From Septoria linicola (lineage: Eukaryota; Ascomycota; Dothideomycetes; Mycosphaerellales; Mycosphaerellaceae), in assembly GCA_024114885.1 (NCBI GenBank), contig CP099419.1:186001-250000 (forward strand): a stretch of DNA of 64,000 nucleotides. Reading direction: 5' to 3'. The stretch's first letter is position 1. Each line of letters begins with the position of its first letter. This document shows positions 36,982 through 48,140 of the stretch, in pieces. Made by a program: the position numbers and the translations under genes. Under the pieces are notes generated by a model. The model did not search any database and was not told the DNA's origin. It saw nothing but the letters and a program-made list of their open reading frames with translations.

Positions 36982-38879
36982 ATGAACGGCACTTCGCAGC
37001 CATATGATGGCGTCACCCTCAAAAACCCACAGGCAGAGGCATCTTTGTCGCTGCAGCAGGCCAACGGCGCCAATGGTCACATCGAGGAGCACCTCGAGGA
37101 CCCTTCCAAGGCTCTGGAGCTGCTCAAGGCATATGGGCGCAAGGATGGCATCTCGGTGCACGATCTCATGGACGAGACCAAGACTGGCGGTCTAACCTAC
37201 AACGACTTCCTTATGCTTCCAGGCTACATTGGCTTCCCTGCCAGCGAGGTCGATCTCACCTCCAAGCTGACCCGCAACATCACCCTCAAGACGCCCTTCA
37301 CGTCCTCGCCCATGGACACGGTCACCGAGCACAACATGGCCATCCACATGGCGCTGCTGGGCGGTGTGGGTGTCATCCACCACAACTGCTCGGTCGAGGA
37401 GCAAGCGGAGATGGTCAGGAAAGTCAAGCGCTTCGAGAATGGCTTCATCACAGACCCAATCGTTCTCTCGCCAGCTGCCACTGTCGCAGAAGCCATTGCG
37501 CTCAAGGAGAAGTGGGGATTCGGTGGTTTCCCAGTCACAGGTAGGCGGAACCATTCTCTTACCATTCCACCCTCTCGCGTGATGCTAAACACATTCATTA
37601 ACTTTCGTTCAACCGTACGTGCCTTGCCAACGTGCTCGGTGCGCTGGGGAGAAATTGATTCTCTGACTTGTACAACAACTGCACATTCACTCTGCATAAT
37701 TCAAGCGAAGCGTCACTGACATGACGTACAGAGAGTGGTGAGCTCAAAAGCAAGCTCATTGGTATCGTTACACCCCGGGACACGCAATTCCACGGCAACC
37801 TCGACTCGCCCGTCACCGAAATCATGTCTACCGACCTCGTCACAGCACAGGAGGGCGTGAGCTTGAAGGAAGCCAACGCCATTCTCAGCAAGAGTAAGAA
37901 GGGCAAGCTCCCAATTGTGGACAACTCGGGCAATCTCATCTCCCTGCTCAGCCGAAGCGATTTGATGAAGAACCTGAACTACCCTCTCGCAACAAAGGTT
38001 CCAGGCACGAAGCAGCTGCTCTCTGCCGCCGCCATTGGCACGCGCCCAGCAGACAAGGAACGTCTCGCAGCACTCGTCGAAGCTGGTCTTGACGTGGTCA
38101 TCCTCGACTCCAGCCAGGGTAACTCCATGTACCAGATCGAGATGATTCGCTGGATCAAGCAGAACTACCCCATGGTCGATGTCATTGGTGGTAATGTGGT
38201 CACTCGTGATCAAGCCGCATCTCTTATTGCTGCAGGCGTCGACGGTCTGCGTATTGGTATGGGTGCTGGATCTGCTTGCATCACGCAAGAAGTCATGGCT
38301 GTTGGGCGTCCACAGGCCACCTCTGTCTTCCGTGTCACCGAGTTCGCCAGCAAGTTCGGTATCCCGTGTATCGCAGATGGTGGTATTCAGAACGTGGGAC
38401 ACATCGTCAAGGCCATCGCTCTTGGTGCAAGCACGATCATGATGGGAGGTCTTCTTGCCGCCACGACTGAGTCTCCTGGTGCATACGTGGTCGGTCCAGA
38501 CGGTCAGCTCCGCAAGACGTACCGTGGCATGGGCTCGATCGATGCCATGGAGGACAAGAAGGCTGGTGGCGCCGGTGACAAGGCCAACAACACTGCCAAG
38601 AATGCTGGTACCGCACGATACTTCTCCGAAGGCGACAAAGTCCTCGTCGCGCAAGGTGTGTCTGGGTCTGTATTGGACCGCGGCTCAGTCACCAAGTTCC
38701 TGCCATACCTTTCCGCTGGTGTGCAGCACTCCCTCCAAGACGCTGGTATCACGAGCGTTGAGGGACTTCAGAAGGGCGTTCGCGCAGGTGAAGTTCGCTT
38801 CGAGTTCAGAACTGCCTCTGCCCAGGCCGAGGGCAATGTGCATGGCATGGTTGGTGTCGAGAAGAAGCTCTACAGCTAG
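36982..38879 (+). CDS. imd: Inosine-5'-monophosphate dehydrogenase
   Basis: Two exons, 36982-37540 and 37732-38879, 568 aa. The 191-nt intron (GTAGGCGG...CGTACAG) interrupts the first CBS region at VT-ESGEL. The enzyme oxidises IMP to XMP with NAD, the rate-limiting step of GTP synthesis. Visible: [11 protein letters not shown] at the start of the barrel, two CBS domains inserted at about residues 155-275, the catalytic loop [13 protein letters not shown] with its Cys, the [13 protein letters not shown] phosphate site, and the flap [11 protein letters not shown] with the ARYF Arg-Tyr dyad. The N-terminal 40 residues are longer than in bacteria, as usual in fungi. Start context CACCATGA is good. 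A duplicated mycophenolate-resistant copy exists in some fungi; nothing here suggests this is that copy. Confidence 0.97.
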
Positions 38880-39539
38880 ATGATGCAACTCTCATGAGAA
38901 CGAGACAAAAGACAAGGCGTTTGAAAGGAGTTTTGGCTGGGCCGCTTTGGGTAGGCACAATGCGATGATAACCATGTACTACGAGAAAGTTGAATGATAT
39001 GCCGTGTTGAATCAGTCTGGTTTGGTTCACTGTCTTTCATCACGACTTGACAGTTTGTATGAAGTCACATCTGCTTCATCTCTGGCGACTGATGAGGTGT
39101 CGGCACAGACTCCGGGAATCAGGCACTCGTTCGCAGAGTCGGGCATCAGATTTCCGCATCAAGAACACTTTATCCAGTCGAGGACATGCGACGCCTGTCA
39201 CACCGCTCCAATAGCCGCGGAAAAACAGGTCTGTCAGGTCGCTGGCTCCGAGGACGCAGGACCGACATGACGAGATGCCACTTCCTCAAACTTGTGTGAG
39301 GTGTCACATACGACTCTGCTCTCTCAGCATTTTCGCAGATATGACCTCTGCACACATCTGAAGGATTCAACGGTATTCTTGGCACGAGAGCCCACGTGCT
39401 GGTCACACAATATTAAGCTTCGAGTGCCCAGTGCTTATTTACAGTTCAACGACGTCTAAGTTAGGCCAGGCCCAGCAACGCGACAAAAACACAAAATCGC
39501 GCACTTCCTCTCTCAAATGTGCAATTCTCCAAACACACC
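38880..39539. other. Intergenic, no gene seen
   Basis: 660 bases between IMP dehydrogenase and the next plus-strand gene. The last 60 bases (ACAAAAACACAAAATCG and following) look like a fungal leader. Confidence 0.45.
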
Positions 39540-40811
39540 ATGACGGCCAGTGGACTGCTTGCACTACCCGTGCATGTCCGAGAACGGATCTACGAATACT
39601 ACTGGAGTGACAACGCTTCAGTGACTTTGTGTGAACCGGGGGTGAAGCATGAGACGAAGAAGCGCTTTCCTGAAAAGGCTGCGGTGAGATATCCGCCCTA
39701 CGGACCTCGAAATGGACTGCTGAAGAGACAGTCGAGCGAGTCGAGCACAGGACGGGTTATCGCCAGGACTGCTCCTTCCAAACCAAGAGCCGACTCTGGC
39801 ATCCATCACAGTGGAGTCAAGGTCGCCAGTCCGGACGTCACGAGCCTCTACAGCGACGATGCGGTCAGCGTTCTTTCGTCAAACTCTGGATCTCTGGACC
39901 GTTCAGAAGAGACATGTAGCATTTTTGAGAAGGAAACCACAGACTGGCAGACCGAATGTGGATCAGAATACTGCGAAGTCAAGCCCTCCATTCTGGTAGC
40001 CATGAACCCACCCGATCTCAACCTGCTACAAGTCAGCCGGCAAATCCACAAGGAAGCCTCTACAGTCTTCTACCGAAGAACAACGTTCGTCCTCGACGCA
40101 GACGCCACATCCGGCATGCACTTCCTCTCCTCGCTGTCGCACCTCGCGAAGCAATGCCTCACATCTCTCACGCTCACCAGTGCAGCCCTTACTCTCGACA
40201 GCCAGAATAATATCTATGCCTGGTCTGCAAATCCCTCTCAACAACCGTATCTCGCCGCCATCCCGCACAGCTCTCGTGCCCTTCACCTGACAGCCCCCTT
40301 CACAATCTTCCTAAACCACCACCTCCCCTCCCTCTCCACTATATCCCTCTACACTCCCTACTCCGGGCAATCCCCATCTTATCCTCCCCTCGCACCCCTC
40401 GAACTCTCCCTCCTCCTCCGGCACTCGCTCATCCACACCCTACGCTTCATCTTCCTCGGCTCTTCCTCCCTCAAAACCCTCTCAAATCGCAGTCTCGGGG
40501 CAGCAGACTGCTACTTTCGCCTCATGGGCACCTGGGCTACAGTTGAGAAAGTTGCTGAACGCGGATTCGAGATGTGGGTGAGGCCGGTGCCGAGATTGGA
40601 AGATACGAAAGAGGGAAAAGAGAGATATGGGGTCATGATGAGCTATTGTGAGGAAAGGCATGAGTTTGTCAGGAGGGAGATAAAGAAGGGAGGGTTTGAG
40701 TGGAGGTGGGGTGAAAGAGAGGGAGTGGAGGTTGGGAGGGATGGGGTTGTGCAGGGGGTTGTTGAGTGTTGGAGGAAGGACGACGAGGAGGACGGCATCA
40801 ATGGGTTGTGA
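39540..40811 (+). CDS. Fungal F-box-like / DUF7730-type protein
   Basis: Single-exon 423-aa frame from the ATG at 39540 (context CACCATGA). It opens with TASGLLALPVHVRERIYEYYW, the F-box-like LPxxVRxxIY motif, and about residue 160 carries NLLQVSRQIHKEASTVFYRRTTFVL, the second hallmark of a large family of uncharacterised ascomycete proteins. Between them lies a Ser-rich low-complexity insert (about 60-150). The C-terminal 50 residues are strongly charged and repetitive in base composition (GGGAGG-type purine strand, 40610-40790), and codon use differs there from the rest. Function unknown. Confidence 0.75.
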   Translation: MTASGLLALPVHVRERIYEYYWSDNASVTLCEPGVKHETKKRFPEKAAVRYPPYGPRNGLLKRQSSESSTGRVIARTAPSKPRADSGIHHSGVKVASPDVTSLYSDDAVSVLSSNSGSLDRSEETCSIFEKETTDWQTECGSEYCEVKPSILVAMNPPDLNLLQVSRQIHKEASTVFYRRTTFVLDADATSGMHFLSSLSHLAKQCLTSLTLTSAALTLDSQNNIYAWSANPSQQPYLAAIPHSSRALHLTAPFTIFLNHHLPSLSTISLYTPYSGQSPSYPPLAPLELSLLLRHSLIHTLRFIFLGSSSLKTLSNRSLGAADCYFRLMGTWATVEKVAERGFEMWVRPVPRLEDTKEGKERYGVMMSYCEERHEFVRREIKKGGFEWRWGEREGVEVGRDGVVQGVVECWRKDDEEDGINGL

Positions 40812-41325
40812 TTGCTTCTGGACGAGAGTTCCTGGTCGATGCTGATGAAGAGAGCTCAATTGCTGTTCTCCAGGAATCTTGTTTTCAAGGTGCTGCTGAG
40901 CCACGTCGCAACATGAGCAGCCATCTAGCCATGGCTCTAGTCCACACCGCAAAACGTCGTCATAGTCACTCAAGGCTTCCAACTCACTCATCAAGCTGTA
41001 TGGAGATGCAGAGAGGCTGCAGCGCCTTGTAGTAAGCATGGAAACTAAAGCAGTCGTCCCATGTGCTCGATCCACTTCAGGATCGTCCAATGCGACGCTG
41101 CACGCTTCTAACCACTAACCTTGTGGTGCGACTGCGTCGCACATTGAACGAGGTTCACATCTACTGGTCAAGTATCTAGCGTAGCACGATGGCGGAAGCA
41201 CGCCTGACACCGCTGCGGCGACGATCGCACATAGCACGCCTGATAGTAGCCCAAGAACCATGACGAGTGTCGTGTATAAGATAGCAACTCTGGCCTGCTT
41301 CAATTCAGCAGCACGTCCCAGCAGC
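40812..41325. other. Intergenic, promoter of the GH128 relic
   Basis: 514 bases. A TATA-like GTATAAGATAG at 41273-41283 lies about 45 nt upstream of the relic's ATG, with a CA-rich leader following it. No other feature. Confidence 0.4.
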
Positions 41326-42182
41326 CATGGCGTCTTCCCTCACTGCCCTCTGCGCCATTCTGGCTGCGAGCTCCTCTCTCACCTCTGCCTCTCCAGTCCT
41401 CGAACAACGCGCCGCACCCTTCAAGCCCGGCGGCAAAAAGCCGGTGTAGCAGGCGGTCGCGCTCTCCCTTACTGGAAATACCACCTCGGCTGGTGGTACG
41501 ACTGGACTCCCGCTCCAGACTCCAACACCAACGTCCTCGGCGTCTCGATGCTTTGGGGCGATGGCCAAAACGGCCCCCAAGACTCCCGCCGCTTCAACGA
41601 ATTCCAATCCCTCAAATCCACCCCGCCCTACGTCCTCGGCTTCAACGAACCCGACTGCACCGGCCAAGACGTCTCCTCCAACCTCTCCGTCAAAGACGGC
41701 ATCCACTGGTAGAACGAACTCATCGCGCCCAAAGGCGACCTCGGCGCCCTCCTCGGCAGTCCAAGCATGTGCCGCCAAAAAGACGAAGCCTGGCTTTCAC
41801 GCTTCCAAGAAAAAAGTTCAAGAAGGCAAAGTCCACCGCGACTGGGACTTCACGGCCATCCACGTCTACAAACCCACCATGAAAGACGTCCAAGCCGACA
41901 CTGATTACTCCTGGCAGAAATTCAGAAAACCCAATTTTGGACCACCGAGTTTGCGTGTGTGTGTACGATCAGGATAGTTTCACGCCGTGCTCGGATCACG
42001 GCCAGATTAACAAGTGGATTCAGGACGCGGTGGACTTGGTCGAGGGGAATGAGCATGTCATGGCGTATGCGTATACGGATGCGGGCGATTTGGGGAAGAA
42101 TTGGTCGCCCGCGAATTCGGAGGGGAGTGGGTTGTCGGAGTCGGGGAAGACGTATTTGAAGGCGATGAGTAAGTATGGTTAG
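41326..42182 (+). pseudogene. Decayed secreted GH128 beta-1,3-glucanase (Asl1-like)
   Basis: The ATG at 41326 begins a signal peptide (MASSLTALCAILAASSSLTS). After GGKK a base is missing at about 41441 and the frame hits TAG. The family strings GVAGGRALPYWKYHLGWWYDW, VSMLWGDG and YVLGFNEPD (with the catalytic Glu) continue one frame over. That frame ends at TAG 41710-41712, where a Trp codon (TGG) would be expected in HWWNELIAPKG. Further shifts occur at an A6 run (about 41810-41815), near 41930, and at a GT dinucleotide run (41954-41964). The last frame restores YDQDSFTPCSDHGQINKWI through SGLSESGKTYLKA to the stop. At least five lesions make it a pseudogene. The ancestor hydrolysed beta-1,3-glucan in walls. 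Confidence 0.9.
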
Positions 42183-42908
42183 AGTGTGTGCGTGTTGTGA
42201 TTGAGAAGCAGGAGGGAAGAGGTCGGTGAGTGTGATGGTGTCTTCTGCGCGTGGAGGAAAACGCGCGCGATAGTAGGCCTTGATTTCATTGCGCGAGCGA
42301 CGAGGGACAGGGATTGGGAGACAGACGAGGGGGCCTGTGATAGCGCATGCGAGTAAGAGGATTGTGCGCTTGCGCAGTTTTGGTTGGTGCTGGTGCTGGT
42401 TTTGGTCTTGTTCTTCTTCTTGCTTGAGAAGAATGAGCTGGAGTGGTGTTTCCATGAGGGCGGGGCAGTTGAGTGGTGGCTTCTGGGGGGGTGGTGGAGA
42501 AATCTGGTGCTAGTATGGACGTCGAGTGGTACAAATGGGTAGTTATGGAAGTGTGGCGGGCTTGAAGCTCAGACGGAACATTACAGCCGTGTTCACACGG
42601 AGCGTGGCAGATGATCGTCTTCGACAGACGGGTCTTGGTCACACAACATCAGCCTATCGGACTGCCTCCCCCACTCAAGCACGAATATCGTGTAGCTCGC
42701 TTGTCATGCGAACCCTTCGCATCCTTCGGCGAAAGTCTCGTGCCATGGCGCTCTGCGATTCGCTTGAGGCCATACGCTGTCTCGAAATGTCAGTTGAGGT
42801 CATGTCGATGAAGCCGGCCATGGATCGAGGCACTGCTGGGTCGTTGCAGTGCATCGTAGATCTGCTATCGAAGACAATACTATCTCATCCATACTTGCCA
42901 TACCAGGC
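42183..42908. other. Intergenic, 3' flanks
   Basis: 726 bases between the GH128 relic and the stop of the Zn2Cys6 gene. A simple GCTGGT/TTCTTC repeat patch lies at about 42385-42425. No gene seen. Confidence 0.45.
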
Positions 42909-45465
42909 TCATTGTGGTGCATCGCCGTTGTAGTTAAATGGCGCGAGACCATTACCAAAGAAAAGCCCATCTATGCCCCCACCAGTCACGCCGGACATGT
43001 CTGCCAAGTTGAGATCCATTGCCTGCTGGAAGTTCGAGCCCCACAGCCACGGATTGTTAGGATCGAAGTCTGCCGCGAAGTTCCCATCAGACCCAGCATT
43101 GCCTTGCTGATACGAACCTCCTTGTTGCGAGGCCTGTAATTGATTCTGCGGATTACTCGGATCCGAGCCGTAGTCGATTGGAAATGGAGTGTTGAAAGTC
43201 CAAGCTTGATTGTCACCCTGCTTCTGCTCCTGCTTGGCATCTGTAGCAGTTTGTGCCAAAAGATGAAGTGGCGTCTGTCCGTACTGATCAGACTGTTGGG
43301 CTTGAGATGGCGGTGCCTCACCGCGCGATTGGGCAGCGGCAGTCTCCTTGTGCTTTGTGAACCAGTCCCTCAGCAGCGTCAAGATCCGTTCGATTTTAGG
43401 ATGAGGCCTGTAGTCCTGGTCGGGTGCTGGAGTTGTGAGCTTGTTGACCAAGCCATTCATGTAGCGATCGACATTGATGTCCTCTGCAGTCATGACCTTG
43501 CCAATTTCGCTTCCTGCTGTGGTGACAGCTACATGCATCTTAATCAGAATAACGAGTGCGTATGTGCATCGGACAAAAAACAGTAACATTGGTAGCGCTT
43601 TCACGGTCTCTGTATCATAAGCCAGCATGCCCTCCAGGACGCCTTGAGCAGAGACACGGCATGCCTCGAGCGCAGAAATCTGGTTCTGTGTGAGCTTTTC
43701 CGAGGTGCTGTTGACCGATTTGAGAGACTCCTCCGTGAATGGTAGGCGGAAGTCTTCAATGTTGTGGTTGAAGTGCAACGCGATTTCATGCAAGTAAAGG
43801 CTTGCGACATGCTCGAAGAACGTGAGACTAGGATGCGTCTTGAGCTCCTGTGGGATCTGCCGACTCCACTCCTTCAATTCGTTCTCCAGTACCTTCAGAG
43901 TGTACGTCACCTTCGGATCCGTGATGCTGATAGAGGCCGTGTTGTCGTCCATTAAGAATTGTATACTGACTTCCTCGCAGATGTGCTGGATCTTGATATG
44001 TTGGCAAAAGAGCTTGTCGGTCGGTAGTGCCTCGGAGCTCGTTTCGAGAATCTCGACAGACTCCTCCATGTACTTTGTCCAGCGCACCAAGTTTGGTCGC
44101 CGCAGTAACATTGACGCGCTAGCACACAAGTAGTAACACCCAAGCCATGCTCGCCTGGCCTCCAGTGTATCTGAGTTGGTGGGCTGGGCTGCCCCTGGAG
44201 CATACTCTGAGTGAGGGCCATTTCCGTTGAAGCCACGCCGGAGCTTCGCAGGGTTAAACCGCTTGCCGAGGCCAAGGTCGATAGCCATGACGGCGGCCAT
44301 GTGGATGATCTGGTAGAAATTGGTCTGCCTGGCATTCTCCGGCGGCTTGTACCAGAGCGCCAATACTTGCATAGCTTGGACGAGCTCGATTGACTTCGCG
44401 CCATTGACAACAACACAGTCGGCAATGGCTTTGATGGCTTCTTCCGATAGCTGAGAGGAGACATCCGGATGCAGTATTCCATATCCAGCTGCCGAAAGTA
44501 TGGACACGTAGAGGATGGGCGTTTGCTTCCAGACCTGCTCTGCTTCTGTTCCTGGGGCAAAGATCACAGCCGGCATGTGCGGTGCGAGCTTCTCGACATA
44601 TCGATCGAAGATCTGTACACCAAGCGGCGGGCTGACAAGAGTGTGTATGCGATTGAGAAAGTCTCCAGATGTGGTGTCTGTAAGCTGACGCATGACGTCC
44701 GCGCTTGGGTGGAAGTCTCGATTAAGCTCTTGCAGGCGATTTGATATGTCTTGCTCGCTCTGGCTGCGGGCGTCGTATCGTGACGATGATGCTGGAGCAG
44801 GTGCTTCTCCGCCTACGCCTGAAGCCTGGGGCGCTTGATCGTCTGTCCGTTTACGCTTGTTCGGAGGCTGCATCGGAGAAGCATCATGCTCTGTTTGTTG
44901 CGCATACTGGTACTGCTGTGCTGCCTGCGCGTAGGCTCTGCCCTGCATGTCGGCTGTAGGCGCTTGACCATACTGCGAGGCATATAGCTGCCCACCCTGC
45001 TGTTGCTGCTGGAGTACAGTCGTGAGATGATCGAGCTTCTTCTCGAGCTCGGCAACACGACTATCTGCTTTCTTCTGGCGCTTGCGACTGGGAGCTGTGA
45101 TGACACATTGGCGGCCTGCTTTGGCGCATCTGCGACACGGGAGATCTGGATGATTCGGATCTTGGTCGCAGCGCACTTTCAGTCCGCGACAAGCTTCGCA
45201 TGCTCGAGGTCGCTTGGGATCCTCTCCAGCCGGCGCATCGTTGCCGTCTGAGACATGGCTGTTGTCGATGCTGTCTTGCGCGATTTGTTGATACTGGGTA
45301 GTCGCGTCCTGGGGACTTGCCTGGTTACTCGCGCCTGCACTCGCGAGACTGTGGCCGGCGGGAGTGGGCTGGAGGGGAGTTTGTGTTTGCGGCGTCGGAT
45401 AGCCTCCGTAGTATGGATTCGATGGGGATGCTGATGGGTAGTTGCCTACGTTCGAGCTGGGATTC

Positions 45466-45496
<31 letters not shown>

Positions 45497-45617
45497 GCGC
45501 GAATTGTGGTGGAGGAACCTCGTATCGCAGAGGCGCCGGCGCAATGTTCGAGGGCGCGTTTGTTGTCGAGATCGACTGTAGGCTCGGATCGATGGCCGGA
45601 TTGTTGTTCGACGCCAT
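42909..45617 (-). CDS. Zn2Cys6 transcription factor with polyglutamine tract
   Basis: Single-exon 902-aa frame from the ATG at 45617. The binuclear zinc cluster is complete: C140-x2-C143-x6-C150-x10-C161-x2-C164-x6-C171 (RACEACRGLKVRC ... CRRCAKAGRQC). It is followed by a basic linker (SRKRQKKADSR) and a coiled-coil dimerisation segment (VAELEKKLDHLTTVLQ). A Gln11 run precedes it (residues 41-51). The middle (about 300-700) is the fungal-specific transcription factor region, and the C-terminal 150 residues are Gln/Asn-rich, likely activating. The long spacing between Cys3 and Cys4 recalls Leu3/War1-type factors, but I would not name a target. It shares an upstream region of about 490 bp with the divergent gene at 46106. 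Confidence 0.92.
45465..45497 (-). repeat. CAA/CAG trinucleotide run encoding Gln11
   Basis: Eleven uninterrupted Gln codons, all CAA on the coding strand but the last, within the Zn2Cys6 factor. Likely to vary in length between strains. Confidence 0.9.
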
Positions 45618-46105
45618 ATCGCAAGGTCCCGGCTATGGCGCTTTCCAAGGTCGGTCTCTCGGTGGGCGACCTTGTCGGACGACGGTGAGACAGACTGACC
45701 GTCGAAAAGTGATGACTAAGATTCTTCTTGGCGCTTTTGTCACCCACTCCCACTCCCTTGCTCCCTCCCTCGAGAAGTGCTCTGCAGTCTCAACGATGGG
45801 TGCCTGTTCAACCAAGCTACGCGACTCCATCCATCGATCCGTCTGTTGCAGAACGCCGTAGCATGATCTGATGCAGCAGTACAGTCGAGAAGAATAACAA
45901 CATCGTCTTGCACCGTGTACGACGGAGACGTATCTGATGCCGCAAGCCAATATCTGTCCGACAATAGGAAACAAGGGACTCACAGACGTTTTAATGTTTA
46001 CACTACACTGTCTCTTAGTACACTTCCACTTTCAATATTTCCCCCATCCTTACCTGATTTTCATCTCATCCTCTCCCTCTCAATCTCAGCACAGTCCCAG
46101 AAACC

Positions 46106-47005
46106 ATGCCTACTCACCTGCAAGACGTCATAAACCGCTACGAGCAAGTTGCGAAGATGGTCAACGAGAGGGAAATGAATCGTCTCATCAATCAAGTTCG
46201 AGAGCTATGGAACCCGATCTATGCGCCAGGAGCAGAGGTATGGGAAGATAACTACCATGGCGAAGGCTGGACCGAAGAAGGAGCCTTTACATTATGTGTA
46301 TCTCAACTTGCGTTCTGCCCCAGCCCCAGCGCATGCAAGCCCGAACGAACAGGCCAACTATGCGAAGCAGAAGAGATGAACCAAGTCTTGTTTCGGCCCG
46401 TTGTATCCTTAGTAGAGGACATTACACCGCCAACCGCTGAGCCCTTACCGGAGGGTGAGATCAGTGGGCAGCTAGTTTCATTGAGGGCCGCTATTCAGAC
46501 GGCGTTCAACGAGAGTTACCCATCAGAAGCCAAGTCAGTTGGACTGCCCAAGGACTATGAAGAACTAATGCATATAACAAGTTGCATTCACGGCGCTGGC
46601 ATTCCTTCAGAGCTCGCATGGACCACCGTCGTCGAATGCCCTCCAACCAGTATCCAAAACCCAAGGACGAGCAACGATTGGTCAAATGACTGGTCGCACT
46701 TTGCTTACTGGGTCGGAGCAGGCTACCACACGCCGTATGCTGGGATGAGAATAGGCGGCTGCAATCAGCATAGGGATATATACTATGTGCTCTGCCGGAA
46801 AGGAAAGCCAGCGGACGAGAGTTCGCCATTGATATGGAGGATCTTCGACCGAACCGACGTCGAACTGGAAGTATACGACAATCTGGCACATTTCATCCAC
46901 GAACAGACCAAGTTCATCGAGGAGAGACCTGGCGGACATCGCCAGGAGCTCATGCCCTTGGCTGAGAGATATCCACCAGAGGAGGGCTGCGCGTGTTTCA
47001 TGTAA
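46106..47005 (+). CDS. Uncharacterised protein, 299 aa
   Basis: Single frame from a good start (AAACCATGC). No domain recognised. It is not low-complexity and reads like a folded protein: an N-terminal helix (LQDVINRYEQVAKMVNERE), Trp- and Gly-rich central strands (WTEEGAFTL, HFAYWVGAGYHTPYAG, DIYYVLCRKGK) and a C-terminal helix (VYDNLAHFIHEQTKFIEERP), ending in a Cys-rich GCACFM. The general layout recalls SMI1/KNR4-like proteins, but that is an impression. A short intron near 46290-46350 cannot be excluded, because the stretch CPSPSACKPERTG looks out of place. Divergent from the Zn2Cys6 gene. Confidence 0.65.
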   Translation: MPTHLQDVINRYEQVAKMVNEREMNRLINQVRELWNPIYAPGAEVWEDNYHGEGWTEEGAFTLCVSQLAFCPSPSACKPERTGQLCEAEEMNQVLFRPVVSLVEDITPPTAEPLPEGEISGQLVSLRAAIQTAFNESYPSEAKSVGLPKDYEELMHITSCIHGAGIPSELAWTTVVECPPTSIQNPRTSNDWSNDWSHFAYWVGAGYHTPYAGMRIGGCNQHRDIYYVLCRKGKPADESSPLIWRIFDRTDVELEVYDNLAHFIHEQTKFIEERPGGHRQELMPLAERYPPEEGCACFM

Positions 47006-47085
47006 AAGCTGGGAATGTGCCAAGGATATTTAGACCTTGAATTTTCAACAAGACTATCAGGATAGTAGGTGAGATCTGGTACGCG

Positions 47086-48140
47086 CTAGGCTTTCTTGGT
47101 GCCCCGAAAATCGAGCTGCTGCTCGACTACATCACTCACTTGCACCTCCATCTCCTTCCAGGACGAAAACCCGAGCTGCGCCTCAGCCAGACCAGTATCA
47201 ACGCTCATTCCATCCCCTGGCTTTGGCTTCGCCGTAAACCCTGCTCTCGGAAACTTCTTGTTCGCAAATTCTAGCACCTCCTCCCACCTCCCATCCTTAC
47301 CAGCCAGGGGGAATGAAGAAACCTGCGCATCAGGTAGTGTCAGAGCTCTGATATGAGCTTCTGCCACATCATCGACGTGTACGCCCCCTATAAGGCGCGA
47401 AAGAGGGCTCCCCGGAGAGCAATGCTTGGAAAAAGCATGCCATTCGTCCCGGTCAATTCATCCGCGCTCGTTTGGAGCAAGTTGCGTCCAAAGATGTACA
47501 CTGGACGGAGTGTGACGACAGAAAACTGCGGCTTCTTGGTCTCGACAAAATCAAGAGTGGCGAGGTAAGAGGCGATTTTGCTAGCTTTTGGTACTGTTCT
47601 CCAGGGCTGAGTGAGGAGGGAATTATCGAACCGTCGAAGTGCAGCTTCTCTTTTGCAATGTCCTCTGCACAATCGTTAGTGGCTGGCTTTTCCTGGAGGA
47701 GAACAAGATTGTCAACATGTACCTCTCACGACCATATCTCTACCAAAAACTCCGAGCGGAACGAGCGAAGCAACCGACGCAGTAACGACAACCTTTTTGA
47801 TCGACGAGACACGCAATGCAGATCCCAACAATCCAGTCGTTCCCTTGACAGCCGGAGTCAGGAGGTCCTCGTTTGGTTTCGGCAGAGGCGAGGCTACATG
47901 GATAACATAGTCTGCGCCCTCAAGCGCAGCATCGAAGGCACCAGGCTTCGTGATATCAGGGATGACCACGAACTCCAGCCTATCGGAGAAAGTGTTCAGA
48001 GCTCGACGCAGCGGGCCGACCTGCGCTTCCTTCCTGACGCTCAAACTTGAGACGGTAGCCTGCACGTAGTGCAAGATGTGGCGATTTGAGCTCCGATGAA
48101 GCCTGTCGCTCCGGTTAATGAAGATGAGCGGTGCGGCCAT
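47086..48140 (-). pseudogene. Decayed NAD(P)-dependent dihydroflavonol-reductase-like gene
   Basis: From the ATG at 48140 the frame reads MAAPLIFI. An extra A (48111-48120 region) then shifts the Rossmann motif TGATGFIGAQIAT into another frame. Two further shifts within 100 bases are needed to reach LSVRKEAQV, after which ADYVIHVASPLP and KKVVVTASVASL are in one frame to about 47712. Downstream, pieces of the same fold lie in different frames: EDIAKEKLHFDGSIIP, then SKIASYLATLDFVE...LRPVYIFGRN, then VHVDDVAEAHIRAL to the stop at 47086. At least five indels are involved; one true intron may lie near 47650-47710. The ancestor was a short-chain reductase of the extended type (Gre2/DFR-like), reducing small carbonyls, often in secondary metabolism. 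Confidence 0.85.

Noticed and set aside
37713..38654. 313-codon minus-strand frame
   Set aside because: Fully antisense to IMP dehydrogenase exon two, which has complete catalytic motifs; no independent start or domain.
41305..41778. 157-codon minus-strand frame over the GH128 relic
   Set aside because: It is the reverse of the GC-rich glucanase coding sequence; the plus strand carries the recognisable family motifs.
46970..47005. CaaX prenylation at the end of the 299-aa protein
   Set aside because: The last four residues are ACFM; the required Cys at position -4 is absent.
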